Notes: generated by a model from the sequence alone, not told the origin. A stretch of DNA of 64,000 bases from Stentor coeruleus (GCA_001970955.1 MPUH01000294.1:1-64000), one strand, 5' to 3'; counted from the first letter of the stretch, positions 1 to 12,831 are shown. Made by a program: numbers and translations.

Positions 1-22
1 CCCTAACACCCTAACACCCTAA
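1..22. repeat. Telomeric repeat, chromosome end
   Basis: Two full copies of CCCTAACA followed by CCCTAA stand at the extreme left edge and then stop. This C-rich unit, running 5'->3' inward, is the heterotrich telomere repeat reported for Stentor and Blepharisma. It marks a macronuclear chromosome end rather than an internal array. Confidence 0.93.
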
Positions 23-1015
23 ATTGAATCTATAAACGATCTGTTGAATATCATTTTCTATTAAAATTATGATATAAGCATTTTCACATTAATTTATAAA
101 ATATAACAAGCATCAATTAAATTTTGTCTAAAAACTTGGAAAAAGGGAGCTTAAAAGCCTGTAATATTTACACACTAAATAAGAATATTAAAGCATAGTA
201 GATTAAAAAAAGTTATAGGGCATTAATACATATGAAACAAATATTAAAATCTTATTCATATTTTGAGTCACTCAGGTATCATATAAGCTATGATACGGTA
301 AAAATCCTTATGTTTAGGTTGTGGCCCAGCATGATATTGCCAGATACTTTTGTGTGGCACTGTTACATATACACATTATGAACTCTGAATATATATCAAA
401 GTGGCCATAAGCCTATTATGGCTGAATATTGCAAACCGAAAAAATAACTATAAATAAAGCTAAAGAAAAATAAGATAGAGACTATAACTGAAATAAGTGC
501 GAGTTATGAAAATTATATTGCTAAAAGTATTAATGATATCCCAAATGCTTAATTATAGAAAAGTGATTTATATTATAATTTGTATTAGATGGAGTTTGGA
601 TAATGGAGTTTTTACACTAGTGACTAAATATCTGTTTATAATAAAAAATAGATTAATTAACTTAGTTTATTACATTTAACATAAAAATTAGATAGTTTAC
701 TTAATTTATTACACATACAAAAGTTTATAATTTAAAAATTGACGTGGAATAAAACATTAGAATAATAAATTCCTGTAAAATTATCGTAGCAATAAATATC
801 CCAATCATAGCAAATAGCATAAAATTATACAAAATATGATTTTAATTTTTATAGCTAATTTTTTTCATATACTGCATTCCTCACATTCAGCATATAAACT
901 TATATATTTCTATTAAACTCCTCTCTTTCTTCATAAAATCTCTATATTTTAAAAACAATACAACATATTTTGCCTTTATTAAAATCTAAAACTCTGAGAA
1001 AGTGATTTTAAATGC
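23..1015. other. Subtelomeric AT-rich spacer, no gene seen
   Basis: This is about 1 kb of AT-rich sequence between the telomere and the first gene. A 60-codon open frame at 497-679 has low-complexity hydrophobic content and no recognisable motif, so I treat it as chance. No tandem satellite or further telomere-like repeat is visible. Confidence 0.7.
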
Positions 1016-2203
1016 TTAGTAATATTTATCAAAATCCATCATCCCAAAGCCATTAGTATCCGACACATCATCAATAGGAAATGCCTTCCAAGCTTCTTCC
1101 TTATCATTAAAAGCTTGATCCTCATCTGAGTCACTTGAAGAAGAACTATCCGATTCACCTCCTTCCTGAGTAGCATTTGTCAGATGTACCGGTTCATTTC
1201 TAGCTATTTCCACAAGTTTATGAAGTTGTGAATCAAGTTCATTTAATTGACTTGATGACACTTCAGTTACTGGTTTAATAGGTTCAACAGTAAGCCCTAG
1301 TTTTTTTTTCCCGCCCGAATTCTGAGAGCAATTTTTAACATAGACATCAAGTTCTCTGCATACTTTAGGTGGCAATTTATCTATATCAAACTCTAATTCC
1401 TCCCCTTGAATATCCATACATTCTTTGACTATATCTAAAACACCTTTTAAGTATTTTGGATCCAAATTTTTAATACTTTGGCATAAAGATTTTTTTTCTA
1501 AGAAACTCATTGGTTTGTCTGATTTAGTCTGAGGCTTAATAGTTGTCTCTTTATTTTGAAGGTCTTTGATTCCTTTAGTGAGCTTTTCTATTTTTCTGTA
1601 CATATCTTGGATTATATTTTTCTTATCACCAAGTGTTAGGAATTCGTTTCCACGCATGAAATTTTCAAACATCCCACTTAGTTCTGCAGTGTGATTGTAT
1701 ATATCTGAACCTTTTTCATTGTATGTGAAAGAATTTTTCCATATAAGCCGAATATCCATGGCAAAATCGTAGCCTGATTCGTATTGGCCTGTTTTAAGTT
1801 TGGTTTCTACTTTAGTTAAGTCCATTGGCCGGTCAATTTTTTTGTAGTAGTCTGGGTAATCGTGAGGACCTACAGAATTTAGGAAAGGGTCCGACAAAGG
1901 ATGCTTTTTTATGTTTTGGAGTATTTTAAATAACTTTTTGAAGCCTTCACTGGACTTATATCCTGAATCTATTTCTTCATAGGCCACTGATTTTCTTTCG
2001 CGGGTTGGTCTTTTCTCAGGAGCCTGCTGATGAAAAGCTGCATCAGAAAGGGTTTTACGGCTTTCTGGCCGCTTCTCATTCAACTTTGTGAGAAGAAATT
2101 CTTTTTTCCCATTGAGCTCTATCTTGTATCTCGCCGGAAGTAAAGCATTAATGATCTCGACGTCTCCTAGACTTAGTTCCATATATGCTAGCTTGCCTGC
2201 CAT
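1016..2203 (-). CDS. Single-bromodomain BET-like protein with NET domain
   Basis: A 395-residue chromatin reader predicted to bind acetyl-lysine on histones in the nucleus. The bromodomain covers about residues 84-180. The ZA loop shows PDYY at 117-120, and the BC loop has YN at 161-162, where the Asn is the acetyl-lysine contact. A NET (extra-terminal) domain follows at about 231-301 (motif FDIDKLPPKVCRELDVYV). The tail is acidic and Ser-rich (about 350-375), as in BET and plant GTE proteins. There is one bromodomain, so it resembles GTE/BDF proteins rather than two-bromodomain animal BETs. The first ATG lies about 25 nt after a short A/T leader, no intron is needed, and the stop is TAA. It is the most telomere-proximal gene. 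Family identity is strong; the exact orthologue is not. Confidence 0.9.
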   Translation of the reverse strand: MAGKLAYMELSLGDVEIINALLPARYKIELNGKKEFLLTKLNEKRPESRKTLSDAAFHQQAPEKRPTRERKSVAYEEIDSGYKSSEGFKKLFKILQNIKKHPLSDPFLNSVGPHDYPDYYKKIDRPMDLTKVETKLKTGQYESGYDFAMDIRLIWKNSFTYNEKGSDIYNHTAELSGMFENFMRGNEFLTLGDKKNIIQDMYRKIEKLTKGIKDLQNKETTIKPQTKSDKPMSFLEKKSLCQSIKNLDPKYLKGVLDIVKECMDIQGEELEFDIDKLPPKVCRELDVYVKNCSQNSGGKKKLGLTVEPIKPVTEVSSSQLNELDSQLHKLVEIARNEPVHLTNATQEGGESDSSSSSDSDEDQAFNDKEEAWKAFPIDDVSDTNGFGMMDFDKYY

Positions 2204-5200
2204 CCTTATTTAATGGCGCTAAAAAACATAAATTACGTTATCCCTTTACATTTTTATATAGAAAAGTTTTATAGAGCAATTAAACACAATAGTAATTTTT
2301 TTTAGATTTTTTAACTTATTACGTCTTGTTAGATAAATCATTCAATGTTTTTGTATACAAAAATAAAAATTGATTTTTAGTAGAATAAGTTTGAAGAAAC
2401 TAGAATTTTAAGAGATAGAGGAAGTGCAGAAGAAATAAAAACTTTGTGATTAAGAGTTTTTTAAAAGTAACATATAAGATTTGTGATGATAGTGTTATAA
2501 TAAGGTACGTAGATTGTACTTAAGCTATTTTGCAATTATATTTTAGAATTTTTATTAGGATATATAATTGAGTTTATAATCATTCTTATATAATAAGGTT
2601 TTCATATGATTACATGCAGAAGATAACAGAGCTTTTAATTACATATATAATATTTTAGATTTACTTGTATTACTGATTGTAATTAATCTTTTAATTTTTA
2701 ATATAAACCATTATGTAACTAATGAGAAAATTAAACCATTAAAATATGTTTCTTTAATATGTATTTGTAATTTTATATATATGCACATAAAGGTCTTGAT
2801 TTAGTGATATACACAATCAAATATTCATTAAAAATATTACTTTGAGCAATAAAATATTGAATAGCATACATTTAAAACTTATTTAAATATAATTATCCTA
2901 CTATATTTTAATTCTAAAGACTATTATGCATTGTATATACATTTTTATGTATTGAAATTGAAATGTTATTTTCAAAATGAAAGGTTTGAAATATGCCTGA
3001 TAAATATAAATAGAGATTATTAAAATGCTAGATCAAGCAAAATGTTTTTATTGGTATACATATAATTTTTTATTATATGAGCTTTACTAAAATATAAATG
3101 CTAAAAATATCGAAGATTATTAAATTGTGATTATAAATATCCAAAGTTAAAAATAAGTAAATAATAGGCAATCATCATTTAATTAAAATTATATATTATT
3201 TAAATATTTTATATATTACTTAATAGTTTGTATTAAATCTAGGAGGATTACATATCATGCATGAGCCTTTATTTATTATAAAAGCAAAGTCTTTCAATAA
3301 TTATATTCAGGTCATTTTATTTTTTTCAAATATTAATTTCATTTGATTTCACCAATTTTCACATATCCTTGTATCATTTTAAAATACTAATTTTATGAGA
3401 TAAATTGTTTAGAATAAAATACATCAATTAATCGCTAAAACTTTGTATATAGCTAATTCTTTTGAGTGAAGAATCTGAATCAATTATGAATTTATTTATA
3501 ACAGAAAGGTAATATGCTTATATTTTTTTGTTACTTTCAAACGACGTAGAGTTTTAAATTCAATAATATTTCACACAGCTACTTAAAAGTAGAATTTTTG
3601 TAATTTTTAATTGAAAGGTAGATATAAATTGCATTTATTGACATTCTAATTAAAAAAGGTTTCATTTATAAGCATCTATATTTTATAAGTGATAGAGGTT
3701 GGGTAATTTTATCTAAAATTACTCCTTGCAGACTAGAGTTATTTTATTTGATAATAGTTTTGGATTATAAAATTTTGAAATTATATGACCAAATTACTTG
3801 TCTAATGTTTATCTACAACTAATTTTGTCATAAACTAAGCATTTGATTTATATAGAGTAAAAACTCAGATAATATTAAAGCAACTTCCCTTATATCTTTA
3901 ATACCTAATTATTTATTTGTAAAGTTGCTCAATGAAATTTATGTTTCATGTAAATGTGTGAAAATAAATTTATCTTAAAAAATCGAACATATTATCATTA
4001 AATAATAAATTATATATACATAACTAATCAATTTCTATATCTCAAGCAAATTTAAATTCAGTCATAAATAAAAAATATACACAAATTATAAAATATTATA
4101 CTTATGAAGTTAAATAATAAATTTACAAGAAATGATTTGATTTGCAATACCACTAACCTGCTGCAATTTAACGAAAAAATTATTTACGCATATTTAAAAC
4201 AACGAAAATTTGACTTAATCAAGTGTAGTTTTATATATGAATTAACAGTTTTTCATAAGGTCTAATAATAAAATTATTACTAGCTGAGATTCATTTATTA
4301 TATAATTTTTCACTAAATACTATTGAAATATATAAAAAATCGACTTCAGAATATTAAATCACTTTTCAAAACTCAGTAACAACTCATCATATTATGATTG
4401 AAAATTTATTAAGAGATTCATAAAGTTACTATGAAATTTTTAATTTAAAAAAATATTAACTTTAGATTTATTATGTAAGGGGAAAAAATAATTTCAATCA
4501 TGTGATTAGATATTTTAATATTAAATCTATATAGCTTAATCTATTTTATTTTTATATTAAAAGCTTTAGTATTTTGTATAATTAGTCTAATTTTGGCTAA
4601 TTTTGACTTATGAAATGCAATTAAATTGATATTCACCCAATTCAAGAATGGCATAATTGATTTAGATTTTATAAATATTTCCAGTTTTTCCTTAAGGTTC
4701 TAGTATTCTAACTTTATGCAGTTAGTTCATTATAGCATTTATAGTGTGTAATCATGTATAAGCTAAATATATGCAAATATATTTGAGGCTTGTCTATTTT
4801 GATAAAATATATTAGTTTTTTATATAGCTATATAAAACATCGATTTGATCATTGCAAAGCCTTTTCATGAGATGACTAATCATTTAAGCGTTTAAAAATA
4901 CAAAAGAAGCTCTAAATTTAAATATTGCTTAAAAATAGTTGATCAGAATTAGAAAATTGAATAAGTATATCAAAAATGCAACGCAGATTTAACTTAATAA
5001 CTAACAGCTATCAGAAAATCTATATATTAGCGTACAACTCCAAGATATAAACACATACAAATATATTTTTTATACAAAAGTTTGATTGATTTGTAATAAA
5101 ATATAGTAAACTTATACAAAAATTGCATTTGCTGTAGTACATGCAAATGCGAAGTTTTTATAAATAATGATATTGATAACTTTGCAAATCAAATCATATC

Positions 5201-6129
5201 ACCTTGGCTAGATAACTTAATATTTTATTCTTACATTCTAATAAGAAGTTGTTATAATTGGTATTATTTTTGAATTTAGATAATTAGAAACTTATATAAT
5301 CTGAGTCAAAGATTTAACTTTACATTTTAGAATATGTTAATTATTAACTATATCTTTAAGTACTTATCATCAAATAAATCTGATCTTGAATATTTTATAA
5401 TTTTTATTTTTTCATGCATACTTGCTCGTGTTAATATAGCAAACTATCTTCATAAACATAGAGGAAATTTATCAAAAATACTTTACCGAATGCCAAATTT
5501 GAAAATTTAAAAACTGCACTACTTCAATATTTTATGGCATTTAATCTAGCTTTTTTGAATAAACTTCGCTTAATTTATATTTATTATAATGATAATCTTT
5601 AAAGTTTTAGGCTAGACCTTCTCTGGGTATGAGTAAAATTCAAAAAATAGAAGATACAAATCTAATTTTTTTTCAAATTCAATTTATAGTCTGCAAAAAC
5701 CTTCTTTTGGGAAGTTTAAAGTTTACTAAACTACTAAATTCTATATCACTATTATAAGTAATATCTTTTATATATTTTTTAATTCAAATACATTATAAGT
5801 ATATTTTCTGTATTATTTTCTATCGCATATTAGTGCACTTTGATATTTTAGTTTTTAAATTTTTGATATGAAGTGTTTTATACTTTTTCAGGATAATTTT
5901 CAAATTGATGATGGTTTCAAAACTATAGTATATTATATTCAATTATCTGCCATATTAATAAAAAATGAAATCTTTGTTTTGTGTTTTTAGAATGTTGGTT
6001 TCTTAAAGAAAAAGACTCTCAACTGCTTAAAAATCATAAACATTAGAGAGTAGCCTTTTTCTTAATGGTTTTATCCAATATTTCAAATCAAATCAAATCT
6101 TATAGTTTTACCTATATATTTTGGATAAA
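2204..6129. other. 3.9-kb AT-rich spacer, no gene seen
   Basis: This is a very AT-rich stretch with no protein-like reading in any frame and no recognisable RNA gene. An imperfect inverted repeat (GACTCTC ... GAGAGT) lies at about 6010-6055, just upstream of the first Myb gene. It could form a hairpin, but nothing else supports a function. Confidence 0.6.
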
Positions 6130-6892
6130 ATGGTTAAAAAAGCAAGTATACCTTGGACGAAAAATGTAAAATCAAGTTAGGAAGATCAGCTTCTTAAAAG
6201 CCTAGTTGACTCATTTGGACTCAAGAAATGGAAATTGATTAACAAAATCATAATCAAACACTATGGAAATTGGCATAAATCTTCCAAACAATGTCGGGAT
6301 AGATGGCTAAATAGCATTGACCCCAAGATCGTAAATAAAAGTTGGACTGATGAAGAAGAAAAGATATTATTTGAAAAGCACAAGATCTTCGGTAATAAAT
6401 GGTGTACAATAGCCAGCTTTCTTGAAGGACGATCTGGAAATTCTATCAAGAATCATTTTTACAGTATAATACGAAAGAACAGAATCATATGAAAATTCCT
6501 TTAGCAGAGATTTATTTTTATAATAATAAAATTATTTTATTGACATATACAAATATTTTTAAACTTTGTGTGATACGAAAAAGAACATAAGGAAATTCAA
6601 CGAGAAGCGAGTTTATGGCGATAAGATTTACGGAACTATTCCAGAAATTCTCAAAAAGCCAAAATTTTACAAAATTCTTGTGAAATCACCAAAAGTCAAA
6701 CCAAAAAAACCAAAACCAAAAAAAGTCATGATTTTAGATGGTGAGAAACGTAGGGGAAGGCCTAGAAAAGAAAAAAAGCCTAAAGAAGAAAAAAAGCAGG
6801 TGCAAATTGAATCTAAAAATTTGCTAACCCTGCCTAATATATTTCAAAAAAATCCAGATTCAGATTGCAATTTAAGCCTTGCAGCATACTAA
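6130..6892 (+). pseudogene. Two-repeat Myb protein gene interrupted by a 106-nt insertion (Myb-1)
   Basis: Exon 1 (6130-6165, 12 codons) is followed by intron 6166-6180 (gtaaaatcaagttag). The next exon carries two Myb repeats: W...W...CRDRW in the first, and SWTDEEE, GNKW, NHFYS in the second. The frame then hits a TGA at 6490-6492. The expected continuation (KNIRKFNEK, then a basic tail with a KKRGRPRK-type AT-hook-like run) resumes in another frame and ends TAA at 6892. Removing 6482-6587, so that one copy of a direct repeat remains, joins the halves in frame as SIIRKN-IRKFNEK. That gives about 213 residues, close to the 208 and 214 of its paralogues. This is therefore a DNA-binding regulator gene with an inserted segment: either inactive as assembled, or whole when the segment is absent. 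Confidence 0.75.
6469..6587. repeat. Insertion in Myb-1 flanked by imperfect direct repeats
   Basis: The left copy atacgaaagaaca (6469-6481) and right copy atacgaaaaagaaca (6573-6587) bracket about 91 nt of very AT-rich sequence. Deleting 6482-6587 restores the Myb reading frame exactly. It has no GT...AG ends of the 15-nt intron type. Short AT-rich DNA between direct repeats is what a retained internal eliminated sequence (IES) would look like in a ciliate, but a small transposon remnant or local duplication is possible. Confidence 0.6.
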
Positions 6893-8585
6893 ATCTAAAT
6901 CCATAATCATCAAAAATTCAAAAAATTATTGTTATTTAAATATAAAGTACAACGATAAAAACATTATCGAGTGTATTAAAAATACATCATTTTTTCAATT
7001 TCTATTATCTATGAAAGCATATAGAATTTAAGATTTACAGTTTTTTGGAAAATATTATTTTATTCACTACTATTTTTTATATAGTTAATTTTTCATACAT
7101 AGCAAAAATTGATTTTTTTTTAAAATTTGATATAATGATATGAACTTATCTTATTTGTTTCAACTTGATAATATTCAAACTAAATTTCTAAAAAACTAAA
7201 GATAAAATTATTTTTAAGCAGANCAGATGATAATTATGCTGTTTATAATATATTTAATGAAAACATATATGATTTGCTCATAGTATCATTGCTAAGAATG
7301 ATATAAAATTTAGTAATTCGTTTATTTTACTTAAAATTCAATATATTTATAAGAACCTAAAATATATCATTAAAGTCTTTAAAGGTTTTAAAATCAGTTA
7401 TGAGCATAGTGATATTTAATAAAAGATGTGAAAATCTGGTCGCAAGATTCAATTTCTATATAACAATAAGAATCTTAATTATTATATTCTATATTGTAAT
7501 TAAAACTTGGCATTGCACATTTTGTAGCAGAATTTTTTTTTTTAACATATTTAAAAGATAAGCAAAGAAACTTGATTTCAAAAATCTTTTAAACTTAAGT
7601 TTTCTGATACTGTTAATAGATAATATTTTAATCAAAAAAAGTTAGAATAAATATCTTGAATTTTGAAATATCCCAAATAAGTAGCTTGAAAGAAGAGATA
7701 GTGTGATTTTTAATTATATTATACTAGAAATGTTACATTGTTTTTAGCTATATTATTTATTATATATAATTTAAAATTTAAAACTAAATATATTAAGAAA
7801 TCACTGAATACAGAGTTGATTATAATTACGAATTAATCTTAAGTTAATCAGATTTGGTGTTAAAAACTCTGCTAAAGTATAGACAGTGCTCGAAGATCTT
7901 TAACTTTACAGATAAAATTTATAATATATAATGTATAGAGCATTACTTTAAGTTTTAAAAATTTTATTAAACCATCATTTCCAACAAAAAAATTAATTGC
8001 TTATCTCAATTATTAATATATATTTTAGTATTATTTTATTCTGAAAATATATTATTTTTAATCAACTCAGAAGTTAAAAGACTATTATTTATAAGATCAT
8101 GTTTTAAAATTGTGTATTACATACTCAATTACGATTCATAAATAGAAAATTATTAAGCAACTTATAATTACTTAATAGAAACTAATATTCTTCAATAATA
8201 TTAATATATAATAACAGACCTACTTAAAGATTTATGAATTTGAAATAATAGGGTATTTTTGTTAAAAACTATATGCCCAAGTCTATTATATGTCTAATTA
8301 TATACTTAAAATACTTTATAATATATCTGAAAGCAAGTAATCAAATAAATAACAATTTGATATAAAATTTATATAACTACAATTAAGTTTTTATATAACA
8401 TTTTATATATATAGTAAAGCTTTATTAGTCAATATCTTCTCAAAACAAGCTTAGACTGTAAAATATTCTAATTACAAATACAAAAATCTCACTAAAATTT
8501 TATTCCATAACAATAAATAGGGATCACAAATTATGAATCGCTATACATTCCCAAGTCAATATAAATTATTTTTTTACTATTATAA
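6893..8585. other. 1.7-kb AT-rich spacer with an assembly join
   Basis: No gene is seen. A single n at 7223 is flanked by the same four bases (caga) on both sides, like the two other one-base gaps in this window, so it is probably an assembly join and local spacing is uncertain. Confidence 0.6.
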
Positions 8586-9227
8586 ATGGTTAAGTGCAAT
8601 TCAAGAACATGGACTTCAGATGTAACCTTTATTTAGGAAGACTTAAATCTAACAGAAATTATGCTAAATGCAAGGAAAATGAAATGGAATAGCATCAGCA
8701 AGAAATTATGCCGAAGGCTAAAAACTTCACATAAAACAGGAAAACAATGCAGGGAAAGATGGGTTAATTATCTTAATCCTAAACTCCTTCACGAGCCTTG
8801 GACTAATACCGAAGAAGAAAAGCTTATTGAGATCTTTAAAGTTATCGGAAAAAAATGGACGAAAATTTCAGCATATTTCAAAAATCGATCTGCGAATTCT
8901 GTGAAGAACCACTTTTATGCGTTGATTCGGAAAAATATAAGAAGGTATAACAAGTATTCTGGAGCATATAAGAAAATTACAGGGAATGCTAATGATGCTT
9001 TGAATCATCCTGGCTTATGCAAATTACTTGTAGCACCATCATTACCAAAAAAAAAGTTTGAGACTGAGGATTTCAAGATTCAACAATACTCTAATGCTTT
9101 AGTGCAAAGGTTTAACTTTGATATAGAAGATAATTATGAAGTATATCAAAAAAATGACGAGACGCTTTTCTTCACAGAAATGCAAAAAACAGGCCTTTGT
9201 ATGCTTTATTTGTTTTTGCCTAACTAA
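8586..9227 (+). CDS. Two-repeat Myb DNA-binding protein (Myb-2)
   Basis: Exon 1 is 8586-8621 (12 codons, ending TWTSD). Intron 8622-8636 is gtaacctttatttag. Exon 2 is 8637-9227, for 208 residues in all. The 12-codon exon restores the first Trp of repeat one and the ED that follows, which an ORF-only model starting at 8661 would miss. Repeat one ends GKQCRERWVNYL; repeat two has PWTNTEEEK, GKKWTKI and NHFYALIRKN. After it comes RRYNK and a motif shared with the other Mybs (ALxxP...LLVAPSLPKK). The C-terminus ends LYLFLPN, resembling PLFMPS of Myb-3. It is probably a nuclear transcription factor; targets are unknown. Confidence 0.85.
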
Positions 9228-12171
9228 GAATAAGTAGATTGTTTACATTTAAACAATTTTTATAAACTCCTAACTCCTAATCAAAAGCATCAAATACAAT
9301 TATAGTTTACCTTATACATTTGTTAGTTTTTAGCATAGTAAGAAATATTAATACAGCTAGCATCAAAGTATAATATTTTAAACCTCAACTTAAAAAGCTA
9401 ATTTTCAAAGCATATGAAATCAATACAATAATAAAATAACAAAGTTTCATATAAGAGTTTAATTGACTAATTTATATTTAAAAACCAAAATTTATGTATA
9501 ATGGTATACTTTTTTTTTTCATAAATGCCGATATGGTAGAAAAATCATATTCCTCTAGGATTGGGTTTTTTAAATACAATGCTAAATTAAGAAAACAATT
9601 AAAATTGCACAGAAAACTATCTGGAAACAAGTGAAATTAAAAAAATAAATATTATAAGTGTATGTATATGATATAGATACACAAAGTTTAATATATTATA
9701 TCTAATAATCATCTCAAAAATTCAATAATTTGATGAACCTTATTTGAACTATAATTAATTTATCAGGCTAAGGTTAAGATTAAGGTTAATTTCGAATAAT
9801 ATGTAAAACTTTTAAAATAAAATTTATATTTAGTTTAAGCATGCCAATTTTATGGCTGTTAGAAGAAAATTGTAAAGTGGCACATTAAGCTATTAGGAAA
9901 TTACCTTTAGAATATTTAAAAAGATTAAGGTTTTTAAATTAGATTATATATAATCAGCTAAAATTTTCTGTTAATTTTACTCAGCTTATAAATCATTTGT
10001 TAGTTTTTAAATATTTTTTCAATTTCTCAATACTCTCACTGATAATGTATTTCTTAGCTCTAATATCTATTAAGCCTAATTAAACCATCTTATGATACTT
10101 TTCAAAGCATCTTGATGTAGATAAATGCAAAATTTAGCGCATTCGTACATTGTGCTTAAATTTTTCTTTAGTTGCCTATAATTTTAACACATTTTTTTAT
10201 TTGTTTTTTTGCTTAGTCTAGTCAATAGTGATTTCTTTGATATTTCTCTCCTTCTTTTAAACTTGTTTTTTTGATTGAAAGAGTATATAGATGGATAGGT
10301 TTCAATTGCTTTAAACTTTCTAAAACTCACAATCAAGCTTATAAATGAATTTTCTAAATATCATGCATTTTCAAATTCAAGGAAATTTTAGTTTATGATT
10401 AATAACCCATTATTATAAAAATCTAATATTTTTCTTTAACTCTTAACGATTTAGTCTTATTCAGTACCTATCGCATATTGCTGAATTTTATTATTTTTGC
10501 AATAACTAAGCTTGAATAACTATATTACAATATTAAGAAACTGTTAAGTATATCAAATTATATAAAATGCTTTACACCTTCTTGAAGTATGATTATTGGA
10601 TCTGAAAGGTTTATAAGCAATAAAACAATCCACAATTATTAGATTTTCCTCTTTGACAAGTGAATAAAAAAAATTCAAAAAATAGTTCATTCATAATATA
10701 CCCATGATTTTATATACTATAGTAATTGCTTTTTATTTGAAAATATAAAGTTTAATATACGCATTTACATAATTTAAGCATTGTGGTAAAATATTGAAAT
10801 TTAAATAGTAATCTAAATTTTTTAGGCAAATATAAAAATATTTTGAAAGTACTAGAAAATCTTAGTTTATTTAGTTAACTTAAATATACTTCATTATATG
10901 CAAAATATAATTAATATATATAAACAATTATGCAAACTAAAATTTATAAATTTTGAATTTCAAAAATATTATTCTTAGTCAAATTCAAACTTTGTTATAT
11001 ATTAATTTAGATTTAAGTAGATATTAATTTTATATGATGTAATACTTATTAGATATATATCTCAATGTATTTTGAATTTAAAAAGGATATAAAAATTAAA
11101 CAGCAAAATACAAATTATAAACTTTTAAATTTAAATAGATAATCGATAGTATAAGTTTTTAGAGTAATAGCAAAAACTTTAAGTTTTGATTTAAATAGTG
11201 AGTTCTTCTTGCAATTTTTATTACATAATAAAAGTATCTAGCACTAACCAAGAATTTTTGGGCAAATATGAAAAATAAAAAGAATTACTTATTAAAATAC
11301 TCTTATTCATTATTATAAGACTATAATAGTTTAGTTATTTATTATATGATAACATCAAAAGTTATTAAACCTCTAGTTTTCAATTTTTTATTTGATTTCA
11401 TTTGCAAAGCCTAAGATTTGACAAAATATAAAAACTATAATCTAAATTAATAAGAAGATTTACTTAAAAATGTAATTAGCATAAATTTTAATGATTGAAT
11501 CTCTATGATCTTCATTAGTTGATATTATTTACAAAAGTTTCTAATTATAAATTTAGCTTCAAATTTGTAGAAAATCTTTTCACTGTTATATTTAAAACAA
11601 TTTCTAATATAAAGAGATTAAATATCTCTTAGTGTATTCTAATTAACTATAATATATATAATTTTTAATCAATAAGGTAGTTCTATATATATTAGATATT
11701 TAAATCTGGTTATAACTAGATAGACTAGTAAGTATTTATTATATCAATTATTTTTTAGCTAAATTCTAAATTTATTTAGAAAATATAAATACTTTCGATA
11801 ACTAAATACATTGAAAAATATTTATGCCGGCAATCTTTATACAAATTAGCTTAATTATATTAATACTTTATATACAGCAATCATTATTTATCACTTGCTT
11901 TCTAAGAATCTTTTAATCACTTATAATTAACTATAATCCAATAATAATCTAAATTTTAACACATTTATACATATAAGCAACCCATTAGCCCAAAGAAAGT
12001 GATATCATAATCATGTTTTTGAAAACTTCTAAAAAACTAAATCTAATCCTTTTAAATAAATTGTGTTGTTCATAAAATTATAATTCTTATTTCATCTTCA
12101 AAAGTAAACCAATTTAATCTCCACTTAGATTTAAGTATTTATACCAATCTTTGTAACCAATTTATAAATAA
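9228..12171. other. 2.9-kb AT-rich spacer, no gene seen
   Basis: No protein-like frame, tRNA-like cloverleaf or clear repeat is visible. The last 170 nt before Myb-3 become C-rich and G-poor, the composition seen upstream of most genes here. Confidence 0.6.
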
Positions 12172-12831
12172 ATGGTTAAGGATAAAAAAAGATATTGGAA
12201 CAAAAATGTGATTTTTATGCAGGAGGATAGAATTTTATCAAGCCTTATAAGATGTCTCGGTGCAAAAAACTGGAAAAAAATCAGTATGCTTCTATCTAAG
12301 AATAGCTTAAGCACTTTAAGAACCCCAAAGCAATGCAGAGATCGCTGGGTTAACCAATTAGACCCCAAGCTTTGTTCTGATACATGGTCTATCGAGGAAG
12401 AAGCTCTTTTAGTAGAAAAGTACAAAGTTTTGGGTAAAAAATGGAGCAAAATCGCACGCTTTTTCATAGGAAGATCGCCAAACAGAGTTAAAAATCATTT
12501 TTACAGCCTAATTAGAAAAAATCTCAGAAGGTACAATAAAAATCTTCCAGTTCAAAAAAAAATCACTGAAAATGTTCGTATGGTTCTTTGTAATAAAAAA
12601 TACTCAGAACTTGTTGTCCAGCCAACAATCCCGAAAAGATTTACGAAATTTAGTTGCTCATCAAAAACTGTAAAAAAAATTGTTAAACCTTTAAACAAAA
12701 AGGTAAATGATGAAGGGCCTTTAACCCAAAATTCAGAATTTTTTAGTTTATTTGCAACTCTTTCAAATACTGAGCATGAAGTCAATCCTTTGATGGACTT
12801 TTGGATTATTCCACTGTTCATGCCTAGCTAA
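12172..12831 (+). CDS. Two-repeat Myb DNA-binding protein (Myb-3)
   Basis: ATG at 12172 begins a 12-codon exon (MVKDKKRYWNKN) matching the first exons of the other three Mybs. A 15-nt segment 12208-12222 (gtgatttttatgcag) lies exactly where they have introns and carries A at position 10. It contains no stop and keeps frame, so an unspliced reading simply gains VIFMQ. Spliced, the protein has 214 residues. Repeat one ends PKQCRDRWVNQLDPK; repeat two has TWSIEEEA, GKKWSKIARFF and NHFYSLIRKNLRRYNK. A shared downstream motif reads VLCNKKYSELVVQPTIPKR. Stop TAA; the 3' flank is G-rich and C-poor. Role: predicted transcription factor. Confidence 0.85.
   Translation: MVKDKKRYWNKNVIFMQEDRILSSLIRCLGAKNWKKISMLLSKNSLSTLRTPKQCRDRWVNQLDPKLCSDTWSIEEEALLVEKYKVLGKKWSKIARFFIGRSPNRVKNHFYSLIRKNLRRYNKNLPVQKKITENVRMVLCNKKYSELVVQPTIPKRFTKFSCSSKTVKKIVKPLNKKVNDEGPLTQNSEFFSLFATLSNTEHEVNPLMDFWIIPLFMPS

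Noticed and set aside
497-679. 60-codon open frame near the telomere
   Set aside because: Low-complexity hydrophobic text, no intron or motif, and composition like the surrounding spacer.
6008-6060. Hairpin upstream of Myb-1 as a terminator or regulatory RNA
   Set aside because: The stem is short and imperfect and such pairings are common in AT-rich DNA; no second example precedes the other Mybs.
9770-9795. Internal telomere-like tract (ctaaggttaagattaaggttaa)
   Set aside because: It does not match the 8-nt telomere unit and is not periodic beyond two weak copies.
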